Of a stretch of DNA of 47,805 nt, positions 1 through 7,900 are shown in pieces (position 1 is the first letter of the stretch; the number at the start of each line of letters is the position of its first letter). The position numbers and the translations under genes are program-made. Under the pieces are notes generated by a model. That model made no database searches. It was not told where the DNA came from and worked only from the letters and a program-made list of their open reading frames with translations. Location: the NCBI GenBank assembly GCA_013821985.1, contig PNJQ01000023.1, positions 1-47,805 on the forward strand, read 5' to 3'. The stretch is from Opitutus sp. (GTDB taxonomy: Bacteria > Verrucomicrobiota > Verrucomicrobiia > Opitutales > Opitutaceae).

Positions 1-1115
1 TTGAGACTGTCGTCGGCTCGGTGGCGGAGCAGCGCCAGATCTTCAAGGGTGCCGACCATGCTTTTTTGTGGAAACCCAAGCTGCGCATTCCCAACATTTA
101 CGAGAACCGCGACAACCAGATCGCTTTCGCTCGGTTCCTGGACACCTGCGCCTGCTGCGATTCTGAAGGCGAAGTCCTCGCGGCGATCCGGCTCCTCGAG
201 TCGCGTCAAATCAAGGGCCTCGGTCCGGCGGCGGCGAACCTGTTGTATTTCCTGCATCCGACAATCGTGCCGCCCTTCAACACGGCGATCGTCAACGGCT
301 ACAACGCACTCACGGGTGCGAAAGTGAAATTGGGGAAGTGGGCAGAATACCTCGCGATGCGAGAAGGCATTCTGCGGCTCAACGCGGAGCATCGCTCGCT
401 GTTGTCGAACGATCTGGGCGCAATCGGTGGGTTCCTGTTCGACGTGGGCAGCGAGCGCTACCCCTTGCCTCCTGCGAGTGACGACGCCGCAGCGAGGTCG
501 GCATGGGAAGCGGACCTGGCAAAGGTGCGAGAGGAAAGTGCCAGCGCACAACGGGCCCATCGGCGCAACGCGGAGGAAGAGCAATCGCACACGGAGGTCC
601 AAGGGATGCTTCGTGATTTGGGCCTGGCATTGGGGTTCAACGTATGGATTGCCGCAAACGATGCTGGTCGGATTTTTGCCGGCAACCGGTTGGGCGCAGG
701 CTGCGTGGAAACGCTTCCGCCGGCGTTGACCGGTGCGCCTGCGCTCGACGCGATTCGTCTCATCGACGTGATCTGGCTCCAGCGCGATACCGGGGCCCTG
801 GCGGCTGCGTTCGAGGTGGAGCACACCACGTCGATCTACTCCGGCATTGTTCGCCTGCTCGATTTGGCTGGGAGCGCGCCAGCCGAAGCGGTGCGCGGGC
901 TGTTCCTGGTGGCACCGGATGCACGCGAGGAAGAGGTGCGCGCCCAGCTCTCACAACCGGCCTTTCGGCACATCGGTCATCTGAAGATGCGTTTCCTTCC
1001 CTACGGCGAGTTGACGCGCAACCGTGACCACATCGTGAGATTCGGCGAAGGCCTCCGTGCGATCCACGCCGTCAGCCGCGAGCTGAGCCTTAACGGGGCG
1101 GCGGTTCCGCACTAA
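1..1115 (+). CDS. Restriction-endonuclease-like protein, 5' partial
   Basis: The reading frame is open from base 3, so the gene begins before the window; the first in-window start-like codon is GTG at 21. The visible 370 or so residues have two parts. The N-terminal part contains a helix-hairpin-helix-like stretch (KGLGPAAANLL, then PPFN), a pattern used for DNA contact. The C-terminal half contains a PD-(D/E)XK-like arrangement: an Asp in LIDVIWL, then the strand FEVEHTTSIYSG. A charged helical linker (roughly residues 160-200) joins them. The FEVEHTTSIYSG pattern resembles nuclease-like domains found near restriction and defence genes. It ends 9 bp from a convergent DUF305 gene. Nuclease fold is inferred; substrate and partner are unknown. 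Confidence 0.55.
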   Translation, partial: ETVVGSVAEQRQIFKGADHAFLWKPKLRIPNIYENRDNQIAFARFLDTCACCDSEGEVLAAIRLLESRQIKGLGPAAANLLYFLHPTIVPPFNTAIVNGYNALTGAKVKLGKWAEYLAMREGILRLNAEHRSLLSNDLGAIGGFLFDVGSERYPLPPASDDAAARSAWEADLAKVREESASAQRAHRRNAEEEQSHTEVQGMLRDLGLALGFNVWIAANDAGRIFAGNRLGAGCVETLPPALTGAPALDAIRLIDVIWLQRDTGALAAAFEVEHTTSIYSGIVRLLDLAGSAPAEAVRGLFLVAPDAREEEVRAQLSQPAFRHIGHLKMRFLPYGELTRNRDHIVRFGEGLRAIHAVSRELSLNGAAVPH

Positions 1116-1124
1116 TGTGCAGCG

Positions 1125-1721
1125 TTACTGCTTCAAGCGCTTCAGCTGCTTGATGCCTTCTTGCTGGTGCGTGACGGTTTTCTCCGCGAAGGACTTTACT
1201 TCAGGGGCGCTGGCGCGGCGCTCGGCGAGCTTTGCCATCTCGACCGCCATTTGGTGATGCTGCGTCATCGTTTCGACGAACTGCCGGTCAAATTCCGGTC
1301 CCTGCGCGCGCTCGAGCTTGGTCATCATCTCGTGCTTCATCGCCTGGTGGTCTGATCCTTTGCCGTGGTGGGAAGTATCCGAGTTGGCGGAAAGCGCGCC
1401 CGACTGGGAGTGCGAGGAGGCATGGCCGGAACTGCGACCGCCATGCATTGCTTCCAGCGCTTCAATTTCCTTCTGCTGCTCTTGGATGGTTTTCTGGGCG
1501 AATTGCTTGACCTCCGACCGCTGGGCGCGCTGCACCGCCATTTCGGCCATCATTACTCCCTGTTGATGGTGTTCGATCATGTGGCTAACGAACGTGTGGT
1601 CGAAATCGGGGCCCTTGAGCCCTTCGAGACTTTTCATCATCGAGTCTTTCGCCAGCGCGGGAACGGCAAAGATCGCCGCGGCGGCGATCGCAGCAAGTGC
1701 AACGTGTTTGATGGATTTCAT
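1125..1721 (-). CDS. Secreted tandem DUF305 protein
   Basis: The product is 198 aa with a clear N-terminal signal peptide (basic MKSIKH, Ala-rich core, likely cleavage after PALA). Two DUF305 repeats follow, at about residues 30-95 and 130-195. Each carries the family pattern FDxxFVxxMxxHHQ, then MAxMA, then a second His-bearing helix (repeat 1 has HMIEHHQQG, repeat 2 has TMTQHHQMA). A His/Ser/Gly-rich linker separates them. DUF305 proteins are periplasmic four-helix bundles of the ferritin-like type, often linked with copper or other metal stress. Here the role is inferred to be periplasmic metal binding. Most DUF305 proteins have one repeat, so this looks like an internal duplication. Confidence 0.85.
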   Translation of the reverse strand: MKSIKHVALAAIAAAAIFAVPALAKDSMMKSLEGLKGPDFDHTFVSHMIEHHQQGVMMAEMAVQRAQRSEVKQFAQKTIQEQQKEIEALEAMHGGRSSGHASSHSQSGALSANSDTSHHGKGSDHQAMKHEMMTKLERAQGPEFDRQFVETMTQHHQMAVEMAKLAERRASAPEVKSFAEKTVTHQQEGIKQLKRLKQ

Positions 1722-1786
1722 GGTAATGGAGTTTTTATGCCTGACCTGCTCGAGGGGTTAAGGTTCGTAGACCTGTAGCCTTCTCA

Positions 1787-1807
1787 GTTGCCCACCTGAT
1801 GGGCGAC
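1787..1807. other. Small hairpin between divergent genes
   Basis: GTTGCCCA and TGGGCGAC form an 8-bp stem (one G-T pair) around a 5-base loop, in the 135-bp space between the divergent DUF305 and winged-helix genes. No T-run follows, so it is not an obvious terminator. It could be an operator or an RNA hairpin in a leader. Confidence 0.35.
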
Positions 1808-1856
1808 CCTGGGCAAGCCGGGCGATAACTTTCTACTTGTCAAGGGTGTCGAAGCC

Positions 1857-2408
1857 ATGTTTCAAGGCTTCATGAGTCAAGCCATCCGGAAAATAGATTT
1901 GATCGAGGCGATTAAGCGTAACCGGGAGGAAAAGGATCACCTGAGCAGCCGGTTGGCCGAGCTTGAACGGGAGTGGGATGGATTACAGATGACGCTCGAG
2001 CGGTTCGACAAAATCGCTGCGGCTTGCGGGCGCGGGAACGGCAAACTTGGAGACAATGCCCCGGGTTCTGCCAAGAACAGTGGAAAAAAATCGGTGCAGC
2101 GGGCGCAAACGCGTCCGCCGCCCCCGCAAGGGACCGGAAGTAAAGGAGCACATGGCTCCTCGGCTGGACGGCGGAGGCGTTCCTCGGATGTATCTGTGGC
2201 ACTGCGACGCTTGATTCAGGTGCAGACCGACGAGTTCACGGGCCCTCAAATTGTCGGTCAGCTTGAAAAAACGGATGCCGCTCTCGCTGAAAGGATCCCC
2301 GACGGCTACATGTCGACGTTGCTATGGAGAATGGCCCAAGCGCGGCAAATTTCGTTGGTCCGACGGGGAGCTCCCGGTGAGCCCCACGTTTACTGCACCG
2401 CCAAGTAG
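1857..2408 (+). CDS. Coiled-coil and winged-helix-like protein
   Basis: Not a family I recognise by name. It is 183 aa (179 if the second in-frame ATG at 1872 is used). Residues about 10-60 are a charged heptad-like coiled coil. Residues 65-115 are Gly/Pro/Arg/Lys-rich and look disordered. Residues 118-183 resemble a winged helix: FTGPQIVGQL, then STLLWRMA, then a basic turn before the final HVYC strand. Such C-terminal modules occur in small regulators and host-factor-like proteins. A terminator follows at 2452. Its 3' end points at the tnsAB side of the transposon, the same geometry as a Tn7 target gene relative to the tns operon. It may therefore be the attachment gene (inference). DNA binding is also inferred. 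Confidence 0.55.
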   Translation: MFQGFMSQAIRKIDLIEAIKRNREEKDHLSSRLAELEREWDGLQMTLERFDKIAAACGRGNGKLGDNAPGSAKNSGKKSVQRAQTRPPPPQGTGSKGAHGSSAGRRRRSSDVSVALRRLIQVQTDEFTGPQIVGQLEKTDAALAERIPDGYMSTLLWRMAQARQISLVRRGAPGEPHVYCTAK

Positions 2409-2451
2409 TGATTTTTGCTACCTATCCACCATGAAACCTTCCAAAAAGAAA

Positions 2452-2486
2452 CCCGTCACTTAACTTTCATTAAATGACGGGCTTTT
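2452..2486 (+). terminator. Rho-independent terminator
   Basis: A 12-bp stem (CCCGTCACTTAA with TTAAATGACGGG, one mismatch) closes a 6-base loop and is followed by CTTTT. It lies 43 bp after the stop of the winged-helix gene. An A-rich stretch just upstream (AAAAAGAAA) means it may also stop transcription from the other side. Confidence 0.8.
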
Positions 2487-2707
2487 GATCGCTAACGCGA
2501 TCGGCACAGCCTTTTAGCAGGAGGATGTGCCGTGAGCGTGTGCGCGGCTGAACCAGTGTCAAGCACAGACTTGGCGCGTGGGCGGCGCCGTAGCGATCGA
2601 GGCCAGTCGCATCGCTATGATAAACACCTACGTCCCTGTTCGGTGCCGCAACGCTGCGGCTCGATATTCCGCGGCACGTGCCGCTTTCACTTCTGAGAGG
2701 ATCGGCC
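2487..2707 (+). promoter_or_regulatory. tnsAB leader; probable transposon end with dyads
   Basis: This 221-bp stretch has no gene and several dyads. A hairpin GATCGC-TAAC-GCGATC lies at 2487-2502. CGGCACA at 2502-2508 pairs with TGTGCCG at 2526-2532. GCCGCA-ACGC-TGCGGC is at 2645-2660. A perfect 14-bp palindrome GCGGCACGTGCCGC is at 2671-2684. The hexamer CGGCAC or its complement occurs five times. The heptamer ATCGCTA or its complement occurs three times (near 2488, 2591, 2611). A transposon end with TnsB sites and an operator for the tns operon are expected here in Tn7-like elements. Which repeat does which job is not resolved. Confidence 0.5.
2695..2700 (+). promoter_or_regulatory. Shine-Dalgarno sequence that sets the tnsAB start
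   Basis: GAGAGG lies 7 bases before the GTG at 2708. The other in-frame GTG at 2678 sits inside the 14-bp palindrome and has no such sequence, so 2708 is preferred. Confidence 0.65.
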
Positions 2708-5134
2708 GTGGCCTCACCGTTTAAGTGCATCGTCGGGGAGTGTTCCCTCGCCAATGGCGGGGGCCACTACCGCAGTCAAAATGAGCGCCGTGGCTCGCCC
2801 CACTGGGCGCTCGAGCCCGACGTGCAATCATTCGTCTATCAGCAGCCTGTGGTTCACTATTCTTTTGAAGGACAACCGCGGCGCTACACCGGCGACACGC
2901 TAGTCCACTTCTGGTCGCCGCGGCGGCCTCTAGTAGTCGAATACAAGCTGGCGAGCGCGATTGAGAAAGACCCCTCTCTTAAACCCTATCACGAAAGGAT
3001 TCGGGGGATACTGAAAGGGCGTGGGCTCGATTTCGTTGTTCTGACGGATCTGGATATCATGACCGTCTCGCTAAAGAACAAGGAGTTCTTCCTCCGGTTT
3101 CAGGCAGATCCCGAATCTCCCTTTGAGGGCGAAGTGTTCCGGGCGGTCTCCGCCGCCGGCGCGATCCCGCTGAACGACCTATTGTGTAAGTTGCGGCCGA
3201 CGCCCGATTCACAGCTACAGCTTGTGCCTGTCGTGTGGCGGCTCGTGGCGTGGCGACGCCTGTTTGTGGATTTCAACGTCACCCCGTCTCGCGAGTCCCT
3301 GGTTTCGATAAAACCCCTGACCCCCCCCTTTTCTATGATCGCGCCCCGTAAATTTGAGTTCGGCGGCAAGAATCAAGCCGAGACTGACTTGGAAATCGCG
3401 CAGTTCCGAAAGGACCGGCTGCTGCCCTATGCGCACTGGCGTCTTCGCCGCCCGGACGCTGAGAAGCGCTGCCTTAGTGCAGACATTAACTCCCTCGCGT
3501 CGGAACTCGGCTGCGGTGCCGATTGGATTCGAGTTCGTGTTAGAGAAATGATCGACGCCGGACCGGAGAACGTCGATCTGCAAAAATTTCTCAAGCGTGC
3601 TCCGGATGGAGGTAAGGGCAAATCGAAGCTCCGCGAGGAACTGAGGGAACCGGTGGCCAAGGCGATCGACCACGCGATTTCACGTGGGGCTGAGCCGGGC
3701 TCGAGAGCCGCCAACAGGATAGTCCGTCGTTTTCTTGAGCAGCACGGAATTCCTCGTGCCCGACAGCCCTGCGCCAAGGCGTTGAAGCGCGTCTCAAACG
3801 CTCCGCACATCACGATCAAATTTAACCAAGCCGTGTTCGGGGAGCACATGACGCGTGTTCTCGGGAAATCGGCCGATTCGTTCGCTCCGAACGAAGTCAT
3901 GTTTCTCGATTGGAGCACCTTCAGCTCCGAGGACGACGATCCCACCTTAACCCTTCGCGTCTACGATCGCTATCGCCGGTTCATGGGTGTAGCTAATGCT
4001 TTGTTCGGCGTCTGCGGTGGCACGCGAGGCCTGTGGACGCTGCTTCCGATTGTTGGCGCTCAGAATACCTATTTGACCGCCTGGGGCATTCGGCGGGGCT
4101 TGTTGTCGAAACAGTCGCTCCTCGAGAAATATGGACTCAGCGGAGCGTGGCCGTTTCACGGGACGCCTGGACGGTTTGTTACTGACCGCGGCAGCGAATT
4201 CATCGGGGAGCAGATCGTCCGCACGCTCGAGGAGATGGGCATTCCATATCGCGACCTTTCTCCAGCCGAAATGCCTTACATGCGCGCGAAAAGCGAGCGA
4301 TTCAACCGCACGGCGCACCTCGGCATGGCTGACTTCATGCATTCCGAGATCGGCCAAAAATACTTCTTCCCGGCGCCGGATGTGCGGGGCGCAATGGGTA
4401 TTCTGTTCGAGCACCTTGACCGCGCATTCCTAGAGTGGGCGATCGTCGCGTATCACCCCAAGGGAAACAAAGGGCTTGGCGGTGCCTCTCCGCTCGAACG
4501 CTACTCTGACATGGTGCATGGGCACCGCGGGTTTCCTCTCTCGGGGCCGGTTATTGCTCGGCCTGAAAGTGCTACGCCCATGTGGAATTTCCTTTGGGAA
4601 GAAAAGCGTATCATCAACCACACCGGTATCAGTATCGCGAACCGAAACTATGCCTGCGATGAGTTGACGAGATTCTTGCAGCCCGGAACGCGATCCTCTG
4701 GCAGGCGCCAATCCGTCCGCTTCAACCCCTACGCGCTCGGCCGTGTGCTGGTGCGAGATCCGGATACAGCGGAGGTGCTTCCCGTCCCTTATCGACACCG
4801 CAACGATATTCTTCCGCTCACCGCAGCACAGATTGAGGAGACGAAGAACCCATCGATTTGGGAGTGGAACGTTGCCTACAGGGATTTGAAGCGCGTGGGC
4901 AACCCGCGCCCTGAACCCGAACAAGTTTTCGAGGTGATCTCAAAACGCGAAGCTCTGATCAAGGACCCCGAAACGGTGATTTCGGCGACGGTCACGCGGC
5001 GCGACGTGGCGAACTTCGAGATGCGCCAGACGTTCGCGCAAGACGGGCTCGCGCAGTTGCCTAATCCAACCCCCCATCCCCCGCGGCCGTCGGCTATGCT
5101 TCCAACCGGGCGTGGCGGAGCTGACGAATACTGA
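2708..5134 (+). CDS. tnsAB: TnsA-TnsB fusion transposase
   Basis: This single 808-aa protein should cut both strands at the transposon ends. Residues 20-100 form a TnsA-like nuclease: QQP at 45-47, D63 in YTGDTL, and E78-Y79-K80, spaced as the Asp and Lys of Tn7 TnsA. The usual first catalytic Glu is unclear; E26 or E36 are candidates. Residues 100-190 match the TnsA C-terminal domain (VVWRLVAWRRLFVDF). After a helical DNA-binding region, the TnsB DDE core has D401 (FLDWS), D493 (TDRGSEF) and E530 (KSERFN). The final 200 residues form the barrel and tail that in TnsB contact TnsC. Fusions of this kind are known in some Tn7-like and type I-B2 CRISPR-associated transposons. tnsC begins 9 bp downstream. 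Confidence 0.92.
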   Translation: MASPFKCIVGECSLANGGGHYRSQNERRGSPHWALEPDVQSFVYQQPVVHYSFEGQPRRYTGDTLVHFWSPRRPLVVEYKLASAIEKDPSLKPYHERIRGILKGRGLDFVVLTDLDIMTVSLKNKEFFLRFQADPESPFEGEVFRAVSAAGAIPLNDLLCKLRPTPDSQLQLVPVVWRLVAWRRLFVDFNVTPSRESLVSIKPLTPPFSMIAPRKFEFGGKNQAETDLEIAQFRKDRLLPYAHWRLRRPDAEKRCLSADINSLASELGCGADWIRVRVREMIDAGPENVDLQKFLKRAPDGGKGKSKLREELREPVAKAIDHAISRGAEPGSRAANRIVRRFLEQHGIPRARQPCAKALKRVSNAPHITIKFNQAVFGEHMTRVLGKSADSFAPNEVMFLDWSTFSSEDDDPTLTLRVYDRYRRFMGVANALFGVCGGTRGLWTLLPIVGAQNTYLTAWGIRRGLLSKQSLLEKYGLSGAWPFHGTPGRFVTDRGSEFIGEQIVRTLEEMGIPYRDLSPAEMPYMRAKSERFNRTAHLGMADFMHSEIGQKYFFPAPDVRGAMGILFEHLDRAFLEWAIVAYHPKGNKGLGGASPLERYSDMVHGHRGFPLSGPVIARPESATPMWNFLWEEKRIINHTGISIANRNYACDELTRFLQPGTRSSGRRQSVRFNPYALGRVLVRDPDTAEVLPVPYRHRNDILPLTAAQIEETKNPSIWEWNVAYRDLKRVGNPRPEPEQVFEVISKREALIKDPETVISATVTRRDVANFEMRQTFAQDGLAQLPNPTPHPPRPSAMLPTGRGGADEY

Positions 5135-5143
5135 CCCCCTGCC

Positions 5144-6040
5144 ATGAATACTCCGAACGAATTCCAGCTACATGAGTCCGCTCAGCAGCTCCTCGACAAA
5201 GATCTTTCTGCTAAACTCGACTGGGTTTACCGAGACAAATTCGTCGTTCACGCGCTCGTGAAAGACCCCCTGTCGACGCTGAAAGAGTCTCTCCAGCGGC
5301 CCCGAGTAGAACGGCCGGTGTGCTGGCTCATCATCGGTCCGGTAAACTCTGGAAAATCTGCTCTGGTTCACCGCCTGCAGCGCGACCTCGGCGGCGATGC
5401 CGAAAAGAAGGTCGGGGCGACGAATGAATTTCCGTTGTTGGTGATCGAGGTCCCAAGTCGCCCCACAGAGCCGCGGCTAAACCTCGCAATTGCGCGGGCA
5501 TTGCGGATGCCCGTGGCGAGCGAGCATGAGTCTCGAAAGATCAGTGACACGATCCTTCGCAATCTCATCCAGCGAAAGGTGCGGATGGTCGTGTTCGTCG
5601 AAATGGATCACTTCGACCCGCTGCCGGAGGATGAGCAGACCGTGGTTTTCGATTTCATCAAGAACATCACAAATGAAGGGATTGTGGTGGTGGGCGTCGG
5701 CACTGAGAATTGCCGCGAGTCGATCGAAAAGCACGAGGCGCTGGCGTCTCGCTTCCGGCTCAAGTTTCTCACCGGCTTCGCGCAGGGTGCGGAGTTTGGC
5801 GACTTCCTGACAACGCTTGAATCATTCTATCCGTTGCCCGCGCGGAGCTTTCTCGATAGCGAACCTCTCCGGACCACTATCTTCAAACGGACGAACGGCG
5901 TCGTTGGAGAAGTGACGCTGCTCCTGAACGAAGCCGCGGCGTGGGCTCTCCGACAAGGCCGACCCTGCATCGATGATACTGCGCTCAAGAGCTGCGCATA
6001 TACAGAATCACTACTTCGGAGCGAAAAACGAAAATCATGA
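5144..6040 (+). CDS. tnsC: TnsC/TniB-type AAA+ transposition regulator
   Basis: The 298-aa protein is an AAA+ ATPase that links target selection to the transposase. Walker A is GPVNSGKS (residues 65-72). The Walker B strand is VVFVEMDH (149-156): the catalytic Glu is present, but the position normally held by Asp (hhDE) is Val. Sensor 1 follows in VVVGVGTEN. It is about half the size of Tn7 TnsC and matches TniB and the small TnsC proteins of CRISPR-associated elements, so it lacks the long extensions Tn7 TnsC uses to bind TnsA and TnsB. Its start has no Shine-Dalgarno sequence. The stop overlaps the next start as ATGA, indicating translational coupling to tniQ1. Confidence 0.9.
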   Translation: MNTPNEFQLHESAQQLLDKDLSAKLDWVYRDKFVVHALVKDPLSTLKESLQRPRVERPVCWLIIGPVNSGKSALVHRLQRDLGGDAEKKVGATNEFPLLVIEVPSRPTEPRLNLAIARALRMPVASEHESRKISDTILRNLIQRKVRMVVFVEMDHFDPLPEDEQTVVFDFIKNITNEGIVVVGVGTENCRESIEKHEALASRFRLKFLTGFAQGAEFGDFLTTLESFYPLPARSFLDSEPLRTTIFKRTNGVVGEVTLLLNEAAAWALRQGRPCIDDTALKSCAYTESLLRSEKRKS

Positions 6041-6969
6041 GGAGAAAAACCGCTGCACGACGGGTCGATCCGCTGCCCGAAGAAACGCTCATGTCCTACT
6101 TATATCGGGTATCCGAAGACTGGTGCTTGGCATGGACTGATTTTCAGCGCGAAGTCTTGGGCACGACTTTTGTGTCGGCGCGGAGCGGTGAACGTCGCCC
6201 GCTCGATTTCCAGCGTCTTGCGGAGGTCCTGGCTGTAGCGCCCGAAGTGCTGTTTTCGATGTCGGAGCGATCGTTTTACCTCCAGCTGACCGACACTGAG
6301 AGATTGTCGCGACGGAGAATCGCGATCGCCCCTTGGGCCGTAACTCCGGGTTATCCGGTGTATTCGCCTGCAGCACTTCACCGCAGCCCGCATATCCGCC
6401 TCGGCTGGCTTCGCCCCGACGCACTCGTCGACCCAACCAGCGAGACGCTTTTCCTGCGGCACTGCTTTGATTGCGGTGTCGAGCTGGCGACCGTCAACTG
6501 GAGCCACGCCCTAACGCTCTGTCCGGAGTGCTTGGCTCCGCTTGCCGCCGGCCCTCAGGTCAAAGCGCCTGCGAGCCTCGCCAAATTCACCTCATCTTTC
6601 GCCGCGAAGATCCAACATCAGTATCGTTGGAAGCCCGTGAATTTCTTCTCCGATACCATGGTTCGCGCGGCTGCCGTGTGGCACGTGGCCTCACTATTCG
6701 ATACTCGGCCGGACCTCGGCGCGTTCGTAGCCAAAGTGGCTGAGGAATCTGGCTTCGGCCCCATCCCGGCGCGTTCGGAGGAGACCGCCGACGCCGCAGC
6801 GGCTGCGGCTTTGAGATACGCCCTCCTTTTTGCTGCCGCTGACTTTGCGTGCGACAATTATCCGGAGATCTCGCTGAGATTCGAGCGGCTGGCGCATTAC
6901 CCCAACAATTTGCATCGTGCGCCGAGCGCGATCGAAAAGGGCATTGCGGACGCGATGCTCAAAATCTGA
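6037..6969 (+). CDS. tniQ: TniQ-family target-selection protein 1
   Basis: The 310-aa product starts with the TniQ signature (PLPEETLMSYLYR, residues 12-24), the N-terminal helical domain that contacts DNA or partner proteins. A zinc site follows: C143-x2-C146 and C162-x2-C165, separated by 15 residues. The C-terminal third is Ala-rich and helical. TniQ/TnsD proteins choose the insertion site, either by reading a specific sequence or by joining a Cascade complex. No Cascade is present, so direct DNA recognition is inferred. It is coupled to tnsC by an ATGA overlap and lies 4 bp before the second tniQ gene. Confidence 0.85.
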   Translation: MRRKTAARRVDPLPEETLMSYLYRVSEDWCLAWTDFQREVLGTTFVSARSGERRPLDFQRLAEVLAVAPEVLFSMSERSFYLQLTDTERLSRRRIAIAPWAVTPGYPVYSPAALHRSPHIRLGWLRPDALVDPTSETLFLRHCFDCGVELATVNWSHALTLCPECLAPLAAGPQVKAPASLAKFTSSFAAKIQHQYRWKPVNFFSDTMVRAAAVWHVASLFDTRPDLGAFVAKVAEESGFGPIPARSEETADAAAAAALRYALLFAAADFACDNYPEISLRFERLAHYPNNLHRAPSAIEKGIADAMLKI

Positions 6970-6973
6970 ATGG

Positions 6974-7828
6974 ATGAGAGTCTGCGTCCAATCACCCACC
7001 GGCGTTGTTTGGCGTGAGGCGTCCCGAGCCGGGCTGCTGCTTGACGAATACGTTCGTTACGTCCTCCGCGCAGACTGGAACAAAGCTCATCAGAACCTCG
7101 ACGATGTTATCACGGGAAACAGTATTTTTTACGAGGGAAATGAGCAGCTCATCCGGGCGGTCAATACTTACCGGGGAACGCCACGGGAGTGGCTTCGGAA
7201 CACGTGGGACCGAGGCCGTAACGCCCACGTAGCTCCGGTGTATTTCTGTCCCGATTGTCTTCGGACCGGAGAAGGTGAATTAGACCTTCGCTGGCAACTT
7301 GGCTTCAGCTGCGTCTGTCTCAGACACGAACGGTTGCTCTTGAATGCATGCCCTTTTTGCGGAGAGCTACAACGCTACCGCAAAGGATCAGGCGCCGGCG
7401 TTCACTGGCTCGATTCGTGGCGATTTTGCAGCTCATGCGGGACTGAAATCGAGTTGGCCCCGTATGCCCCGGCTTGGTTGCGTGAGACTGGGGAAATGCT
7501 CGGCGGGGCGTTAGGACGAGATAACCTGGCGCAAGCGGCCTGTCACCGATTTCTGACCTTGTTGCACGCGGCTCCAAGAGCCGTTGCTGCCTTTGCCGAG
7601 CTCACGGAGGTGCCTGCATGGTCTGACCCAAAATCCTGGTGCGCATGCGCGCTCCTTTGGGCAACGATCGGTTCTGGTGCGGAGCGTGGCCATCATCAAC
7701 AATCGCTAAATCGATTCGCGTTGGTCGGCGTTGATGCGGAAGATAACTTGGGACCGAGGTTGGCGGAAATTGTGCGGAATGGGGTAGGCTGGCGGCCTAG
7801 GCCGAGGACGGTGCCAGCCACAGTGTGA
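6974..7828 (+). CDS. TniQ-family protein 2 (zinc-ribbon type)
   Basis: The 284-aa protein has the zinc pattern of TniQ/TnsD: C92-x2-C95 (FCPDCL), C115-x2-H118 (CLRH), C126-x2-C129 (CPFC) and C152-x2-C155 (CSSC), with the RWQLGF stretch between. The N-terminal P-x-ESLxS-type motif of TniQ is missing; an unrelated helical segment of about 85 residues precedes the zinc domain. The ATG at 6974 is chosen because it follows the tniQ1 stop by 4 bp; the frame stays open upstream to 6917, inside tniQ1. Two TniQ proteins in one element usually mean two targeting routes, or a split recognition complex (inference). A fragment of a longer TnsD is also possible. Confidence 0.8.
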   Translation: MRVCVQSPTGVVWREASRAGLLLDEYVRYVLRADWNKAHQNLDDVITGNSIFYEGNEQLIRAVNTYRGTPREWLRNTWDRGRNAHVAPVYFCPDCLRTGEGELDLRWQLGFSCVCLRHERLLLNACPFCGELQRYRKGSGAGVHWLDSWRFCSSCGTEIELAPYAPAWLRETGEMLGGALGRDNLAQAACHRFLTLLHAAPRAVAAFAELTEVPAWSDPKSWCACALLWATIGSGAERGHHQQSLNRFALVGVDAEDNLGPRLAEIVRNGVGWRPRPRTVPATV

Positions 7829-7900
7829 GCGCGCGGACTCCGCTGATCGGAACCACCGCCATGGGTCGTCTTTTGACGGCCGCCTAATGATTGCTGGAGA

